Shown piece after piece: positions 39,182-52,597 of a stretch of DNA of 64,000 bases. Numbering within the stretch: the stretch's first letter is position 1; each line of letters opens with the position of its first letter. This DNA comes from Auanema rhodensis. Its lineage: Eukaryota; Nematoda; Chromadorea; Rhabditida; Rhabditidae. The translations under genes and the position numbers were made by a program. The stretch covers positions 868,001 to 932,000 of the forward strand of contig OZ059899.1 of NCBI GenBank assembly GCA_964057225.1. Reading direction: 5' to 3'. The notes beneath the pieces were generated by a model. The model ran no database searches and was not told the origin of the DNA. It saw only the letters and a list, made by a program, of their open reading frames with translations.

Positions 39182-41287
39182 ATGTTTTTAGATTCCGTTT
39201 TTCAAGGCAAAGACGATGGACAATGTTATTCAACGAAAAAATTAATTCTTCAGGGTGAAAATCGAGGATATAAGTGTGAACATATATCAGTTGATATCTC
39301 GGTGCATTTTCAAGCTAGCGCAAATCTGATAACACAGATCGACGCAGCTCAAAAATCCGCATCGAATGCACTATACTACATTGAGAAACGCTTAATACAA
39401 AAATTAGTTATGATCGTTTGAAAAATGATGCATTAGTGTATGTTGAGTTTCCATGTACACTCAACATTGCTTCCAAAAACATTTTGACAAAAATTTTTTC
39501 GAAAAATTTCAAGATAATTTAGCGAAAAGTAGATGTTTTTAGATTCCGTTTTTCAAGGCAAAGACGATGAACAATGTTATTCAACGAAAAAAATAATTCT
39601 TCAGGGTGAAAATCGAGGATATAAGTGGGAACTTATATCAGTTGATATCTCGGTGCTTTTTTAAGCTAGCGCAAAACTGATAACACAGATCGACGCAGCT
39701 TAAAAATCCGCATCGAATGCACTATACTACATTGAGAAACGCTTAATACAAAAATTAGTTATGATCGTTTGAAAAATGATGCATTAGTGTATGTTGAGTT
39801 TCCACGTACACTCAACATTGCTTCCAAAAACATTTTGACAAAACTTTTTTCGAAAAATTTCAAAATAATTTAGCAAAAAGTAGATGTTTTTAGATTCCGT
39901 TTTTCAAGGCAAAGACGATGAACAATGTTATTCAACGAAAAAAATAATTCTTCAGGGTGAAAATCGAGGATATAAGTGTGAACTTATATCAGTTGATATC
40001 TCGGTGCTTTTTTAAGCTAGCGCAAATCTGATAACACAGATCGACGCAGCTTAAAAATCCGCATCGAATGCACTATACTACATTGAGAAACGCTTAATAC
40101 AAAAATTAGTTATGATTGTTTGAAAAATGATGCATTAGTGTATGTTGAGTTTCCATGTACACTCAACATTGCTTCCAAAAACATTTTGACAAAAATTTTT
40201 TCGAAAAATTTCAAGATAATTTAGCGAAAAGTAGATGTTTTTAGATTCCGTTTTTCAAGGCAAAGACGATGGACAATGTTATTCAACGAAAAAATTAATT
40301 CTTCAGGGTGAAAATCGAGGATATAAGTGTGAACATATATCAGTTGATATCTCGGTGCATTTTCAAGCTAGCGCAAATCTGATAACACAGATCGACGCAG
40401 CTCAAAAATCCGCATCGAATGCACTATACTACATTGAGAAACGCTTAATACAAAAATTAGTTATGATCGTTTGAAAAATGATGCATTAGTGTATGTTGAG
40501 TTTCCATGTACACTCAACATTGCTTCCAAAAACATTTTGACAAAAATTTTTTCGAAAAATTTCAAGATAATTTAGCGAAAAGTAGATGTTTTTAGATTCC
40601 GTTTTTCAAGGCAAAGACGATGAACAATGTTATTCAACGAAAAAAATAATTCTTCAGGGTGAAAATCGAGGATATAAGTGGGAACTTATATCAGTTGATA
40701 TCTCGGTGCTTTTTTAAGCTAGCGCAAAACTGATAACACAGATCGACGCAGCTTAAAAATCCGCATCGAATGCACTATACTACATTGAGAAACGCTTAAT
40801 ACAAAAATTAGTTATGATCGTTTGAAAAATGATGCATTAGTGTATGTTGAGTTTCCACGTACACTCAACATTGCTTCCAAAAACATTTTGACAAAACTTT
40901 TTTCGAAAAATTTCAAAATAATTTAGCAAAAAGTAGATGTTTTTAGATTCCGTTTTTCAAGGCAAAGACGATGAACAATGTTATTCAACGAAAAAAATAA
41001 TTCTTCAGGGTGAAAATCGAGGATATAAGTGTGAACTTATATCAGTTGATATCTCGGTGCTTTTTTAAGCTAGCGCAAATCTGATAACACAGATCGACGC
41101 AGCTTAAAAATCCGCATCGAATGCACTATACTACATTGAGAAACGCTTAATACAAAAATTAGTTATGATTGTTTGAAAAATGATGCATTAGTGTATGTTG
41201 AGTTTCCATGTACACTCAACATTGCTTCCAAAAACATTTTGACAAAAATTTTTTCGAAAAATTTCAAGATAATTTAGCGAAAAGTAG
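39182..41287 (+). repeat. 1,053-bp trimer repeated twice
   Basis: Units 39182, 39533 and 39884 recur as 40235, 40586 and 40937. Private shared markers are CCACGTAC (about 39803 and 40856), ACAAAACTTTTTTCG (about 39841 and 40894) and GATTG (about 40114 and 41167). The last two thirds of the trimer recur at 43745-44446 with the same markers, showing that a further copy was moved or separated by later exchange. Confidence 0.85.
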
Positions 41288-41638
41288 ATGTTTTTAGATT
41301 CCGTTTTTCAAGGCAAAGACGATGGACAATGTTATTCAACGAAAAAATTAATTCTTCAGGGTGAAAATCGAGGATATAAGTGTGAACTTATATCAGTTGA
41401 TATCTCGGTGCATTTTCAAGCTAGCGCAAATCTGATAACACAGATCGACGCAGCTCAAAAATCCGCATCGAATGCACTATACTACATTGAGAAACGCTTA
41501 ATACAAAAATTAGTTATGATCGTTTGGAAAATGATGCATTAGTGTATGTTGAGTTTCCATGTACACTCAACATTGCTTCCAAAAACATTTTGACAAAAAT
41601 TTTTTCGAAAAATTTCAAGATAATTTAGCGAAAAGTAG
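41288..41638 (+). repeat. Monomer with lost stop: frame extended to 84 codons
   Basis: The TGA that ends the recurring 79-codon frame is TGG here (41525-41527), so the frame runs on through five codons (WKMMH ending) to a TAG at 41540-41542. It is the only such case seen. I take it as a neutral point change in a satellite unit, not a gene. Confidence 0.8.
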
Positions 41639-41989
41639 ATGTTTTTAGATTCCGTTTTTCAAGGCAAAGACGATGGACAATGTTATTCAACGAAAAAATT
41701 AATTCTTCAGGGTGAAAATCGAGGATATAAGTGTGAACTTATATCAGTTGATATCTCGGTGCTTTTTTAAGCTAGCGCAAATCTGATAACACAGATCGAC
41801 GCAGCTTAAAAATCCGCATCGAATGCACTATACTACATTGAGAAACGCTTAATACAAAAATTAGTTATGATCGTTTGAAAAATGATGCATTAGTGTATGT
41901 TGAGTTTCCATGTACACTCAACATTGCTTCCAAAAACATTTTGACAAAAATTTTTTCGAAAAATTTCAAAATAATTTAGCGAAAAGTAG

Positions 41990-43042
41990 ATGTTTTTAGA
42001 TTCCGTTTTTCAAGGCAAAAACGATGGACAATGTTATTCAACAAAAAAATTAATTCTTCAGGGTGAAAATCGAGGATATAAGTGGGAACTTATATCAGTT
42101 GATATCTCGGTGCTTTTTTAAGCTAGCGCAAAACTGATAACACAGATCGACGCAGCTTAAAAATCCGCATCGAATGCACTATACTACATTGAGAAACGCT
42201 TAATACAAAAATTAGTTATGATCGTTTGAAAAATGATGCATTAGTGTATGTTGAGTTTCCATGTACACTCAACATTGCTTCCAAAAACATTTTGACAAAA
42301 ATTTTTTCGAAAAATTTCAAAATAATTTAGCGAAAAGTAGATGTTTTTAGATTCCGTTTTTCAAGGCAAAAACGATGGACAATGTTATTCAACAAAAAAA
42401 TTAATTCTTCAGGGTGAAAATCGAGGATATAAGTGGGAACTTATATCAGTTGATATCTCGGTGCTTTTTTAAGCTAGCGCAAAACTGATAACACAGATCG
42501 ACGCAGCTTAAAAATCCGCATCGAATGCACTATACTACATTGAGAAACGCTTAATACAAAAATTAGTTATGATCGTTTGAAAAATGATGCATTAGTGTAT
42601 GTTGAGTTTCCATGTACACTCAACATTGCTTCCAAAAACATTTTGACAAAAATTTTTTCGAAAAATTTCAAAATAATTTAGCGAAAAGTAGATGTTTTTA
42701 GATTCCGTTTTTCAAGGCAAAAACGATGGACAATGTTATTCAACAAAAAAATTAATTCTTCAGGGTGAAAATCGAGGATATAAGTGGGAACTTATATCAG
42801 TTGATATCTCGGTGCTTTTTTAAGCTAGCGCAAAACTGATAACACAGATCGACGCAGCTTAAAAATCCGCATCGAATGCACTATACTACATTGAGAAACG
42901 CTTAATACAAAAATTAGTTATGATCGTTTGAAAAATGATGCATTAGTGTATGTTGAGTTTCCATGTACACTCAACATTGCTTCCAAAAACATTTTGACAA
43001 AAATTTTTTCGAAAAATTTCAAAATAATTTAGCGAAAAGTAG
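41990..43042 (+). repeat. Same monomer in three tandem copies
   Basis: Units 41990, 42341 and 42692 share two rare changes, GCAAAAACG at positions 26-34 and CAACAAAAAAATT at 50-62. I saw no difference between them. A fourth copy is at 44798-45148. 44447-45148 follows the order of 41639-42340 (offset 2,808). Triplication of a single unit is the smallest amplification in the window. Confidence 0.85.
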
Positions 43043-45148
43043 ATGTTTTTAGATTCCGTTTTTCAAGGCAAAGACGATGGACAATGTTATTCAACGAAAA
43101 AATTAATTCTTCAGGGTGAAAATCGAGGATATAAGTGGGAACTTATATCAGTTGATATCTCGGTGCTTTTTTAAGCTAGCGCAAAACTGATAACACAGAT
43201 CGACGCAGCTTAAAAATCCGCATCGAATGCACTATACTACATTGAGAAACGCTTAATACAAAAATTAGTTATGATCGTTTGAAAAATGATGCATTAGTGT
43301 ATGTTGAGTTTCCATGTACACTCAACATTGCTTCCAAAAACATTTTGACAAAAATTTTTTCGAAAAATTTCAAAATAATTTAGCAAAAAGTAGATGTTTT
43401 TAGATTCCTTTTATCAAGGCAAAGACGATGGACAATGTTATTCAACGAAAAAATTAATTCTTCAGGGTGAAAATCGAGGATATATGTGTGAACTCATATC
43501 AGTTGATATCTCGGTGCATTTTTAAGCTAGCGCAAATCTGATAACACAGATCGACGCAGCTCAACAATCCGCATCGAATGCACTATACTACATTGAGAAA
43601 CGCTTAATACAAAAATTAGTTATGATCGTTTGAAAAATGATGCATTAGTGTATGTTGAGTTTCCATGTACACTCAACATTGCTTCCAAAAACATTTTGAC
43701 AAAAATTTTTTCGAAAAATTTCAAGATAATTTAGCGAAAAGTAGATGTTTTTAGATTCCGTTTTTCAAGGCAAAGACGATGAACAATGTTATTCAACGAA
43801 AAAAATAATTCTTCAGGGTGAAAATCGAGGATATAAGTGGGAACTTATATCAGTTGATATCTCGGTGCTTTTTTAAGCTAGCGCAAAACTGATAACACAG
43901 ATCGACGCAGCTTAAAAATCCGCATCGAATGCACTATACTACATTGAGAAACGCTTAATACAAAAATTAGTTATGATCGTTTGAAAAATGATGCATTAGT
44001 GTATGTTGAGTTTCCACGTACACTCAACATTGCTTCCAAAAACATTTTGACAAAACTTTTTTCGAAAAATTTCAAAATAATTTAGCAAAAAGTAGATGTT
44101 TTTAGATTCCGTTTTTCAAGGCAAAGACGATGAACAATGTTATTCAACGAAAAAAATAATTCTTCAGGGTGAAAATCGAGGATATAAGTGTGAACTTATA
44201 TCAGTTGATATCTCGGTGCTTTTTTAAGCTAGCGCAAATCTGATAACACAGATCGACGCAGCTTAAAAATCTGCATCGAATGCACTATACTACATTGAGA
44301 AACGCTTAATACAAAAATTAGTTATGATTGTTTGAAAAATGATGCATTAGTGTATGTTGAGTTTCCATGTACACTCAACATTGCTTCCAAAAACATTTTG
44401 ACAAAAATTTTTTCGAAAAATTTCAAGATAATTTAGCGAAAAGTAGATGTTTTTAGATTCCGTTTTTCAAGGCAAAGACGATGGACAATGTTATTCAACG
44501 AAAAAATTAATTCTTCAGGGTGAAAATCGAGGATATAAGTGTGAACTTATATCAGTTGATATCTCGGTGCTTTTTTAAGCTAGCGCAAATCTGATAACAC
44601 AGATCGACGCAGCTTAAAAATCCGCATCGAATGCACTATACTACATTGAGAAACGCTTAATACAAAAATTAGTTATGATCGTTTGAAAAATGATGCATTA
44701 GTGTATGTTGAGTTTCCATGTACACTCAACATTGCTTCCAAAAACATTTTGACAAAAATTTTTTCGAAAAATTTCAAAATAATTTAGCGAAAAGTAGATG
44801 TTTTTAGATTCCGTTTTTCAAGGCAAAAACGATGGACAATGTTATTCAACAAAAAAATTAATTCTTCAGGGTGAAAATCGAGGATATAAGTGGGAACTTA
44901 TATCAGTTGATATCTCGGTGCTTTTTTAAGCTAGCGCAAAACTGATAACACAGATCGACGCAGCTTAAAAATCCGCATCGAATGCACTATACTACATTGA
45001 GAAACGCTTAATACAAAAATTAGTTATGATCGTTTGAAAAATGATGCATTAGTGTATGTTGAGTTTCCATGTACACTCAACATTGCTTCCAAAAACATTT
45101 TGACAAAAATTTTTTCGAAAAATTTCAAAATAATTTAGCAAAAAGTAG
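43043..45148 (+). repeat. Forward monomers mixing trimer and single-unit derivatives
   Basis: Units are 43043 (GTGGGAAC), 43394 (T16 with a private CCTTTTATC and TATATGTG), 43745 and 44096 (copies of 40586 and 40937), 44447 and 44798 (copies of 41639 and 41990). A private CTGCATCG lies near 44271. All frames are interrupted by stops. Confidence 0.75.
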
Positions 45149-46201
45149 ATGTTTTTAGATTCCTTTTTTCAAGGCAAAGACGATGGACAATGTTATTCAA
45201 CGAAAAAATTAATTCTTCAGGGTGAAAATCGAGGATATATGTGTGAACTCATATCAGTTGATATCTCGGTGCATTTTTAAGCTAGCGCAAATCTGATAAC
45301 ACAGATCGACGCAGCTCAACAATCCGCATCGAATGCACTATACTACATTGAGAAACGCTTAATACAAAAATTAGTTATGATCGTTTGAAAAATGATGCAT
45401 TAGTGTATGTTGAGTTTCCATGTACACTCAACATTGCTTCCAAAAACATTTTGACAAAAATTTTTTCGAAAAATTTCAAGATAATTTAGCAAAAAGTAGA
45501 TGTTTTTAGATTCCGTTTTTCAAGGCAAAGACGATGGACAATGTTATTCAACGAAAAAATTAATTCTTCAGGGTGAAAATTGAGGATATAAGTGTGAACT
45601 TATATCAGTTGATATCTCGGTGCATTTTCAAGCTAGCGCAAATCTGATAACACAGATCGACGCAGCTCAAAAATCCGCATCGAATGCACTATACTACATT
45701 GAGAAACGCTTAATACAAAAATTAGTTATGATCGTTTGAAAAATGATGCATTAGTGTATGTTGAGTTTCCATGTACACTCAACATTGCTTCCAAAAACAT
45801 TTTGACAAAAATTTTTTCGAAAAATTTCAGAATAATTTAGCAAAAAGTAGATGTTTTTAGATTCCGTTTTTCAAAGCAAAGACGATGGACAATGTTATTC
45901 AACGAAAAAAATAATTCTTCAGGGTGAAAATCGAGGATATAAGTGGGAACTTATATCAGTTGATATCTCGGTGCTTTTTTAAGCTAGCGCAAAAGTGATA
46001 ACACAGATCGACGCAGCTTAAAAATCCGCATCGAATGCACTATACTACATTGAGAAACGCTTAATACAAAAATTAGTTATGATCGTTTGAAAAATGATGC
46101 ATTAGTGTATGTTGAGTTTCCATGTACACTCAACATTGCTTCCAAAAACATTTTGACAAAAATTTTTTCGAAAAATTTCAAAATAATTTAGCAAAAAGTA
46201 G

Positions 46202-46630
46202 ATGTTTTTAGATTCCTTTTTTCAAGGCAAAGACGATGGACAATGTTATTCAACGAAAAAATTAATTCTTCAGGGTGAAAATCGAGGATATAAGTGTGAA
46301 CTTATATCAGTTGATATCTCGGTGTATTCAACGAAAAAATTAATTCTTCAGGGTGAAAATTGAGGATATAAGTGTGAACTTATATCAGTTGATATCTCGG
46401 TGCATTTTCAAGCTAGCGCAAATCTGATAACACAGATCGACGCAGCTCAAAAATCCGCATCGAATGCACTATACTACATTAAGAAACGCTTAATACAAAA
46501 ATTAGTTATGATCGTTTGAAAAATGATGCATTAGTGTATGTTGAGTTTCCATGTACACTCAACATTGCTTCCAAAAACATTTTGACAAAAATTTTTTCGA
46601 AAAATTTCAGAATAATTTAGCAAAAAGTAG
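46202..46630 (+). repeat. 429-bp composite monomer with a 78-bp internal duplication
   Basis: A T16-type monomer runs to position 123 (46324) and then jumps back to position 46 of a codon-28-TGA (type P) monomer. It repeats positions 46-123 before running on to the next ATG at 46631. The joint falls at a TG shared by both ends. The spacing 46202-46631 is 429 = 351 + 78, and the register of the array shifts by 78 bp from here. Confidence 0.92.
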
Positions 46631-49600
46631 ATGTTTTTAGATTCCGTTTTTCAAAGCAAAGACGATGGACAATGTTATTCAACGAAAAAAATAATTCTTC
46701 AGGGTGAAAATCGAGGATATAAGTGGGAACTTATATCAGTTGATATCTCGGTGCTTTTTTAAGCTAGCGCAAAACTGATAACACAGATCGACGCAGCTTA
46801 AAAATCCGCATCGAATGCACTATACTACATTGAGAAACGCTTAATACAAAAATTAGTTATGATCGTTTGAAAAATGATGCATTAGTGTATGTTGAGTTTC
46901 CATGTACACTCAACATTGCTTCCAAAAACATTTTGACAAAAATTTTTTCGGAAAATTTCAAAATAATTTAGCGAAAAGTAGATGTTTTTAGATTCCGTTT
47001 TTCAAGGCAAAGACGATGGACAATGTTATTCAACGAAAAAATTAATTCTTCAGGGTGAAAATCGAGGATATAAGTGGGAACTTATATCAGTTGATATCTC
47101 GGTGCTTTTTTAAGCTAGCGCAAAACTGATAACACAGATCGACGCAGCTTAAAAATCCGCATCGAATGCACTATACTACATTGAGAAACGCTTAATACAA
47201 AAATTAGTTATGATCGTTTGAAAAATGATGCATTAGTGTATGTTGAGTTTCCATGTACACTCAACATTGCTTCCAAAAACATTTTGACAAAAATTTTTTC
47301 GAAAAATTTCAAAATAATTTAGCAAAAAGTAGATGTTTTTAGATTCCTTTTTTCAAGGCAAAGACGATGGACAATGTTATTCAACGAAAAAATTAATTCT
47401 TCAGGGTGAAAATCGAGGATATATGTGTGAACTCATATCAGTTGATATCTCGGTGCATTTTTAAGCTAGCGCAAATCTGATAACACAGATCGACGCAGCT
47501 CAACAATCCGCATCGAATGCACTATACTACATTGAGAAACGCTTAATACAAAAATTAGTTATGATCGTTTGAAAAATGATGCATTAGTGTATGTTGAGTT
47601 TCCATGTACACTCAACATTGCTTCCAAAAACATTTTGACAAAAATTTTTTCGAAAAATTTCAAGATAATTTAGCAAAAAGTAGATGTTTTTAGATTCCGT
47701 TTTTCAAGGCAAAGACGATGGACAATGTTATTCAACGAAAAAATTAATTCTTCAGGGTGAAAATTGAGGATATAAGTGTGAACTTATATCAGTTGATATC
47801 TCGGTGCATTTTCAAGCTAGCGCAAATCTGATAACACAGATCGACGCAGCTCAAAAATCCGCATCGAATGCACTATACTACATTAAGAAACGCTTAATAC
47901 AAAAATTAGTTATGATCGTTTGAAAAATGATGCATTAGTGTATGTTGAGTTTCCATGTACACTCAACATTGCTTCCAAAAACATTTTGACAAAAATTTTT
48001 TCGAAAAATTTCAGAATAATTTAGCAAAAAGTAGATGTTTTTAGATTCCGTTTTTCAAAGCAAAGACGATGGACAATGTTATTCAACGAAAAAAATAATT
48101 CTTCAGGGTGAAAATCGAGGATATAAGTGGGAACTTATATCAGTTGATATCTCGGTGCTTTTTTAAGCTAGCGCAAAAGTGATAACACAGATCGACGCAG
48201 CTTAAAAATCCGCATCGAATGCACTATACTACATTGAGAAACGCTTGATACAAAAATTAGTTATGATCGTTTGAAAAATGATGCATTAGTGTATGTTGAG
48301 TTTCCATGTACACTCAACATTGCTTCCAAAAACATTTTGACAAAAATTTTTTCGAAAAATTTCAGAATAATTTAGCAAAAAGTAGATGTTTTTAGATTCC
48401 GTTTTTCAAAGCAAAGACGATGGACAATGTTATTCAACGAAAAAAATAATTCTTCAGGGTGAAAATCGAGGATATAAGTGGGAACTTATATCAGTTGATA
48501 TCTCGGTGCTTTTTTAAGCTAGCGCAAAACTGATAACACAGATCGACGCAGCTTAAAAATCCGCATCGAATGCACTATACTACATTGAGAAACGCTTAAT
48601 ACAAAAATTAGTTATGATCGTTTGAAAAATGATGCATTAGTGTATGTTGAGTTTCCATGTACACTCAACATTGCTTCCAAAAACATTTTGACAAAAATTT
48701 TTTCGAAAAATTTCAAAATAATTTAGCAAAAAGTAGATGTTTTTAGATTCCTTTTTTCAAGGCAAAGACGATGGACAATGTTATTCAACGAAAAAATTAA
48801 TTCTTCAGGGTGAAAATCGAGGATATAAGTGTGAACTTATATCAGTTGATATCTCGGTGCTTTTTTAAGCTAGCGCAAATCTGATAACACAGATCGACGC
48901 AGCTTAAAAATCCGCATCGAATGCACTATACTACATTGAGAAACGCTTAATACAAAAATTAGTTATGATCGTTTGAAAAATGATGCATTAGTGTATGTTG
49001 AGTTTCCATGTACACTCAACATTGCTTCCAAAAACATTTTGACAAAAATTTTTTCGAAAAATTTCAAAATAATTTAGCAAAAAGTAGATGTTTTTAGATT
49101 CCGTTTTTCAAGGCAAAGACGATGAACAATGTTATTCAACGAAAAAAATAATTCTTCAGGGTGAAAATCGAGGATATAAGTGTGAACTTATATCAGTTGA
49201 TATCTCGGTGCTTTTTTAAGCTAGCGCAAATCTGATAACACAGATCGACGCAGCTTAAAAATCCGCATCGAATGCACTATACTACATTGAGAAACGCTTA
49301 ATACAAAAATTAGTTATGATCGTTTGAAAAATGATGCATTAGTGTATGTTGAGTTTCCATGTACACTCAACATTGCTTCCAAAAACATTTTGACAAAAAT
49401 TTTTTCGAAAAATTTCAAGATAATTTAGCAAAAAGTAGATGTTTTTAGATTCCGTTTTTCAAGGCAAAGACGATGGACAATGTTAATCAACGAAAAAATT
49501 AATTCTTCAGGGTGAAAATTGAGGATATAAGTGTGAACTTATATCAGTTGATATCTCGGTGCATTTTCAAGCTAGCGCAAATCTGATAACACAGATCGAC

Positions 49601-52597
49601 GCAGCTCAAAAATCCGCATCGAATGCACTATACTACATTAAGAAACGCTTAATACAAAAATTAGTTATGATCGTTTGAAAAATGATGCATTAGTGTATGT
49701 TGAGTTTCCATGTACACTCAACATTGCTTCCAAAAACATTTTGACAAAAATTTTTTCGAAAAATTTCAGAATAATTTAGCAAAAAGTAGATGTTTTTAGA
49801 TTCCGTTTTTCAAAGCAAAGACGATGGACAATGTTATTCAACGAAAAAAATAATTCTTCAGGGTGAAAATCGAGGATATAAGTGGGAACTTATATCAGTT
49901 GATATCTCGGTGCTTTTTTAAGCTAGCGCAAAACTGATAACACAGATCGACGCAGCTTAAAAATCCGCATCGAATGCACTATACTACATTGAGAAACGCT
50001 TAATACAAAAATTAGTTATGATCGTTTGAAAAATGATGCATTAGTGTATGTTGAGTTTCCATGTACACTCAACATTGCTTCCAAAAACATTTTGACAAAA
50101 ATTTTTTCGGAAAATTTCAAAATAATTTAGCGAAAAGTAGATGTTTTTAGATTCCGTTTTTCAAGGCAAAGACGATGGACAATGTTATTCAACGAAAAAA
50201 TTAATTCTTCAGGGTGAAAATCGAGGATATAAGTGGGAACTTATATCAGTTGATATCTCGGTGCTTTTTTAAGCTAGCGCAAAACTGATAACACAGATCG
50301 ACGCAGCTTAAAAATCCGCATCGAATGCACTATACTACATTGAGAAACGCTTAATACAAAAATTAGTTATGATCGTTTGAAAAATGATGCATTAGTGTAT
50401 GTTGAGTTTCCATGTACACTCAACATTGCTTCCAAAAACATTTTGACAAAAATTTTTTCGAAAAATTTCAAAATAATTTAGCAAAAAGTAGATGTTTTTA
50501 GATTCCTTTTTTCAAGGCAAAGACGATGGACAATGTTATTCAACGAAAAAATTAATTCTTCAGGGTGAAAATCGAGGATATATGTGTGAACTCATATCAG
50601 TTGATATCTCGGTGCATTTTTAAGCTAGCGCAAATCTGATAACACAGATCGACGCAGCTCAACAATCCGCATCGAATGCACTATACTACATTGAGAAACG
50701 CTTAATACAAAAATTAGTTATGATCGTTTGAAAAATGATGCATTAGTGTATGTTGAGTTTCCATGTACACTCAACATTGCTTCCAAAAACATTTTGACAA
50801 AAATTTTTTCGAAAAATTTCAAGATAATTTAGCAAAAAGTAGATGTTTTTAGATTCCGTTTTTCAAGGCAAAGACGATGGACAATGTTATTCAACGAAAA
50901 AATTAATTCTTCAGGGTGAAAATTGAGGATATAAGTGTGAACTTATATCAGTTGATATCTCGGTGCATTTTCAAGCTAGCGCAAATCTGATAACACAGAT
51001 CGACGCAGCTCAAAAATCCGCATCGAATGCACTATACTACATTAAGAAACGCTTAATACAAAAATTAGTTATGATCGTTTGAAAAATGATGCATTAGTGT
51101 ATGTTGAGTTTCCATGTACACTCAACATTGCTTCCAAAAACATTTTGACAAAAATTTTTTCGAAAAATTTCAGAATAATTTAGCAAAAAGTAGATGTTTT
51201 TAGATTCCGTTTTTCAAAGCAAAGACGATGGACAATGTTATTCAACGAAAAAAATAATTCTTCAGGGTGAAAATCGAGGATATAAGTGGGAACTTATATC
51301 AGTTGATATCTCGGTGCTTTTTTAAGCTAGCGCAAAACTGATAACACAGATCGACGCAGCTTAAAAATCCGCATCGAATGCACTATACTATATTGAGAAA
51401 CGCTTAATACAAAAATTAGTTATGATCGTTTGAAAAATGATGCATTAGTGTATGTTGAGTTTCCATGTACACTCAACATTGCTTCCAAAAACATTTTGAC
51501 AAAAATTTTTTCGAAAAATTTCAAAATAATTTAGCAAAAAGTAGATGTTTTTAGATTCCGTTTTTCAAGGCAAAGACGATGGACAATGTTATTCAACGAA
51601 AAAATTAATTCTTCAGGGTGAAAATCGAGGATATAAGTGGGAACTTATATCAGTTGATATCTCGGTGCTTTTTTAAGCTAGCGCAAAACTGATAACACAG
51701 ATCGACGCAGCTTAAAAATCCGCATCGAATGCACTATACTACATTGAGAAACGCTTAATACAAAAATTAGTTATGATCGTTTGAAAAATGATGCATTAGT
51801 GTATGTTGAGTTTCCATGTACACTCAACATTGCTTCCAAAAACATTTTGACAAAAATTTTTTCGAAAAATTTCAAAATAATTTAGCGAAAAGTAGATGTT
51901 TTTAGATTCCTTTTTTCAAGGCAAAGACGATGGACAATGTTATTCAACGAAAAAATTAATTCTTCAGGGTGAAAATCGAGGATATATGTGTGAACTCATA
52001 TCAGTTGATATCTCGGTGCATTTTTAAGCTAGCGCAAATCTGATAACACAGATCGACGCAGCTCAACAATCCGCATCGAATGCACTATACTACATTGAGA
52101 AACGCTTAATACAAAAATTAGTTATGATCGTTTGAAAAATGATGCATTAGTGTATGTTGAGTTTCCATGTACACTCAACATTGCTTCCAAAAACATTTTG
52201 ACAAAAATTTTTTCGAAAAATTTCAAGATAATTTAGCAAAAAGTAGATGTTTTTAGATTCCGTTTTTCAAGGCAAAGACGATGGACAATGTTATTCAACG
52301 AAAAAATTAATTCTTCAGGGTGAAAATTGAGGATATAAGTGTGAACTTATATCAGTTGATATCTCGGTGCATTTTCAAGCTAGCGCAAATCTGATAACAC
52401 AGATCGACGCAGCTCAAAAATCCGCATCGAATGCACTATACTACATTAAGAAACGCTTAATACAAAAATTAGTTATGATCGTTTGAAAAATGATGCATTA
52501 GTGTATGTTGAGTTTCCATGTACACTCAACATTGCTTCCAAAAACATTTTGACAAAAATTTTTTCGAAAAATTTCAGAATAATTTAGCAAAAAGTAG
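46631..52597 (+). repeat. Q-R-T-P 4-monomer higher-order repeat domain
   Basis: Four unit types recur in order. Q has A25, A61 and GTGGGAAC. R has GTGGGAAC with T61. T has T16, TATATGTG, CTCATATC and CAACAATCC. P has TGA at codon 28 and TTAAG at 200-204. Copies of 1,404 bp are 46631-48034, 49790-51193 and 51194-52597; a fourth is at 55406-56809. Between the first two lies 48035-49789 (Q, Q, T16, GATGAAC, P). CAGAATAAT in the tail of most P units and TTCGGAAAATTT before R in two copies (about 46947 and 50106) support the grouping. No unit has an open 79-codon frame. Confidence 0.85.

Noticed and set aside
41288-41542. 84-codon frame as a distinct gene
   Set aside because: It is the same satellite frame with its TGA changed to TGG; the extra five codons come from the ordinary inter-frame sequence.
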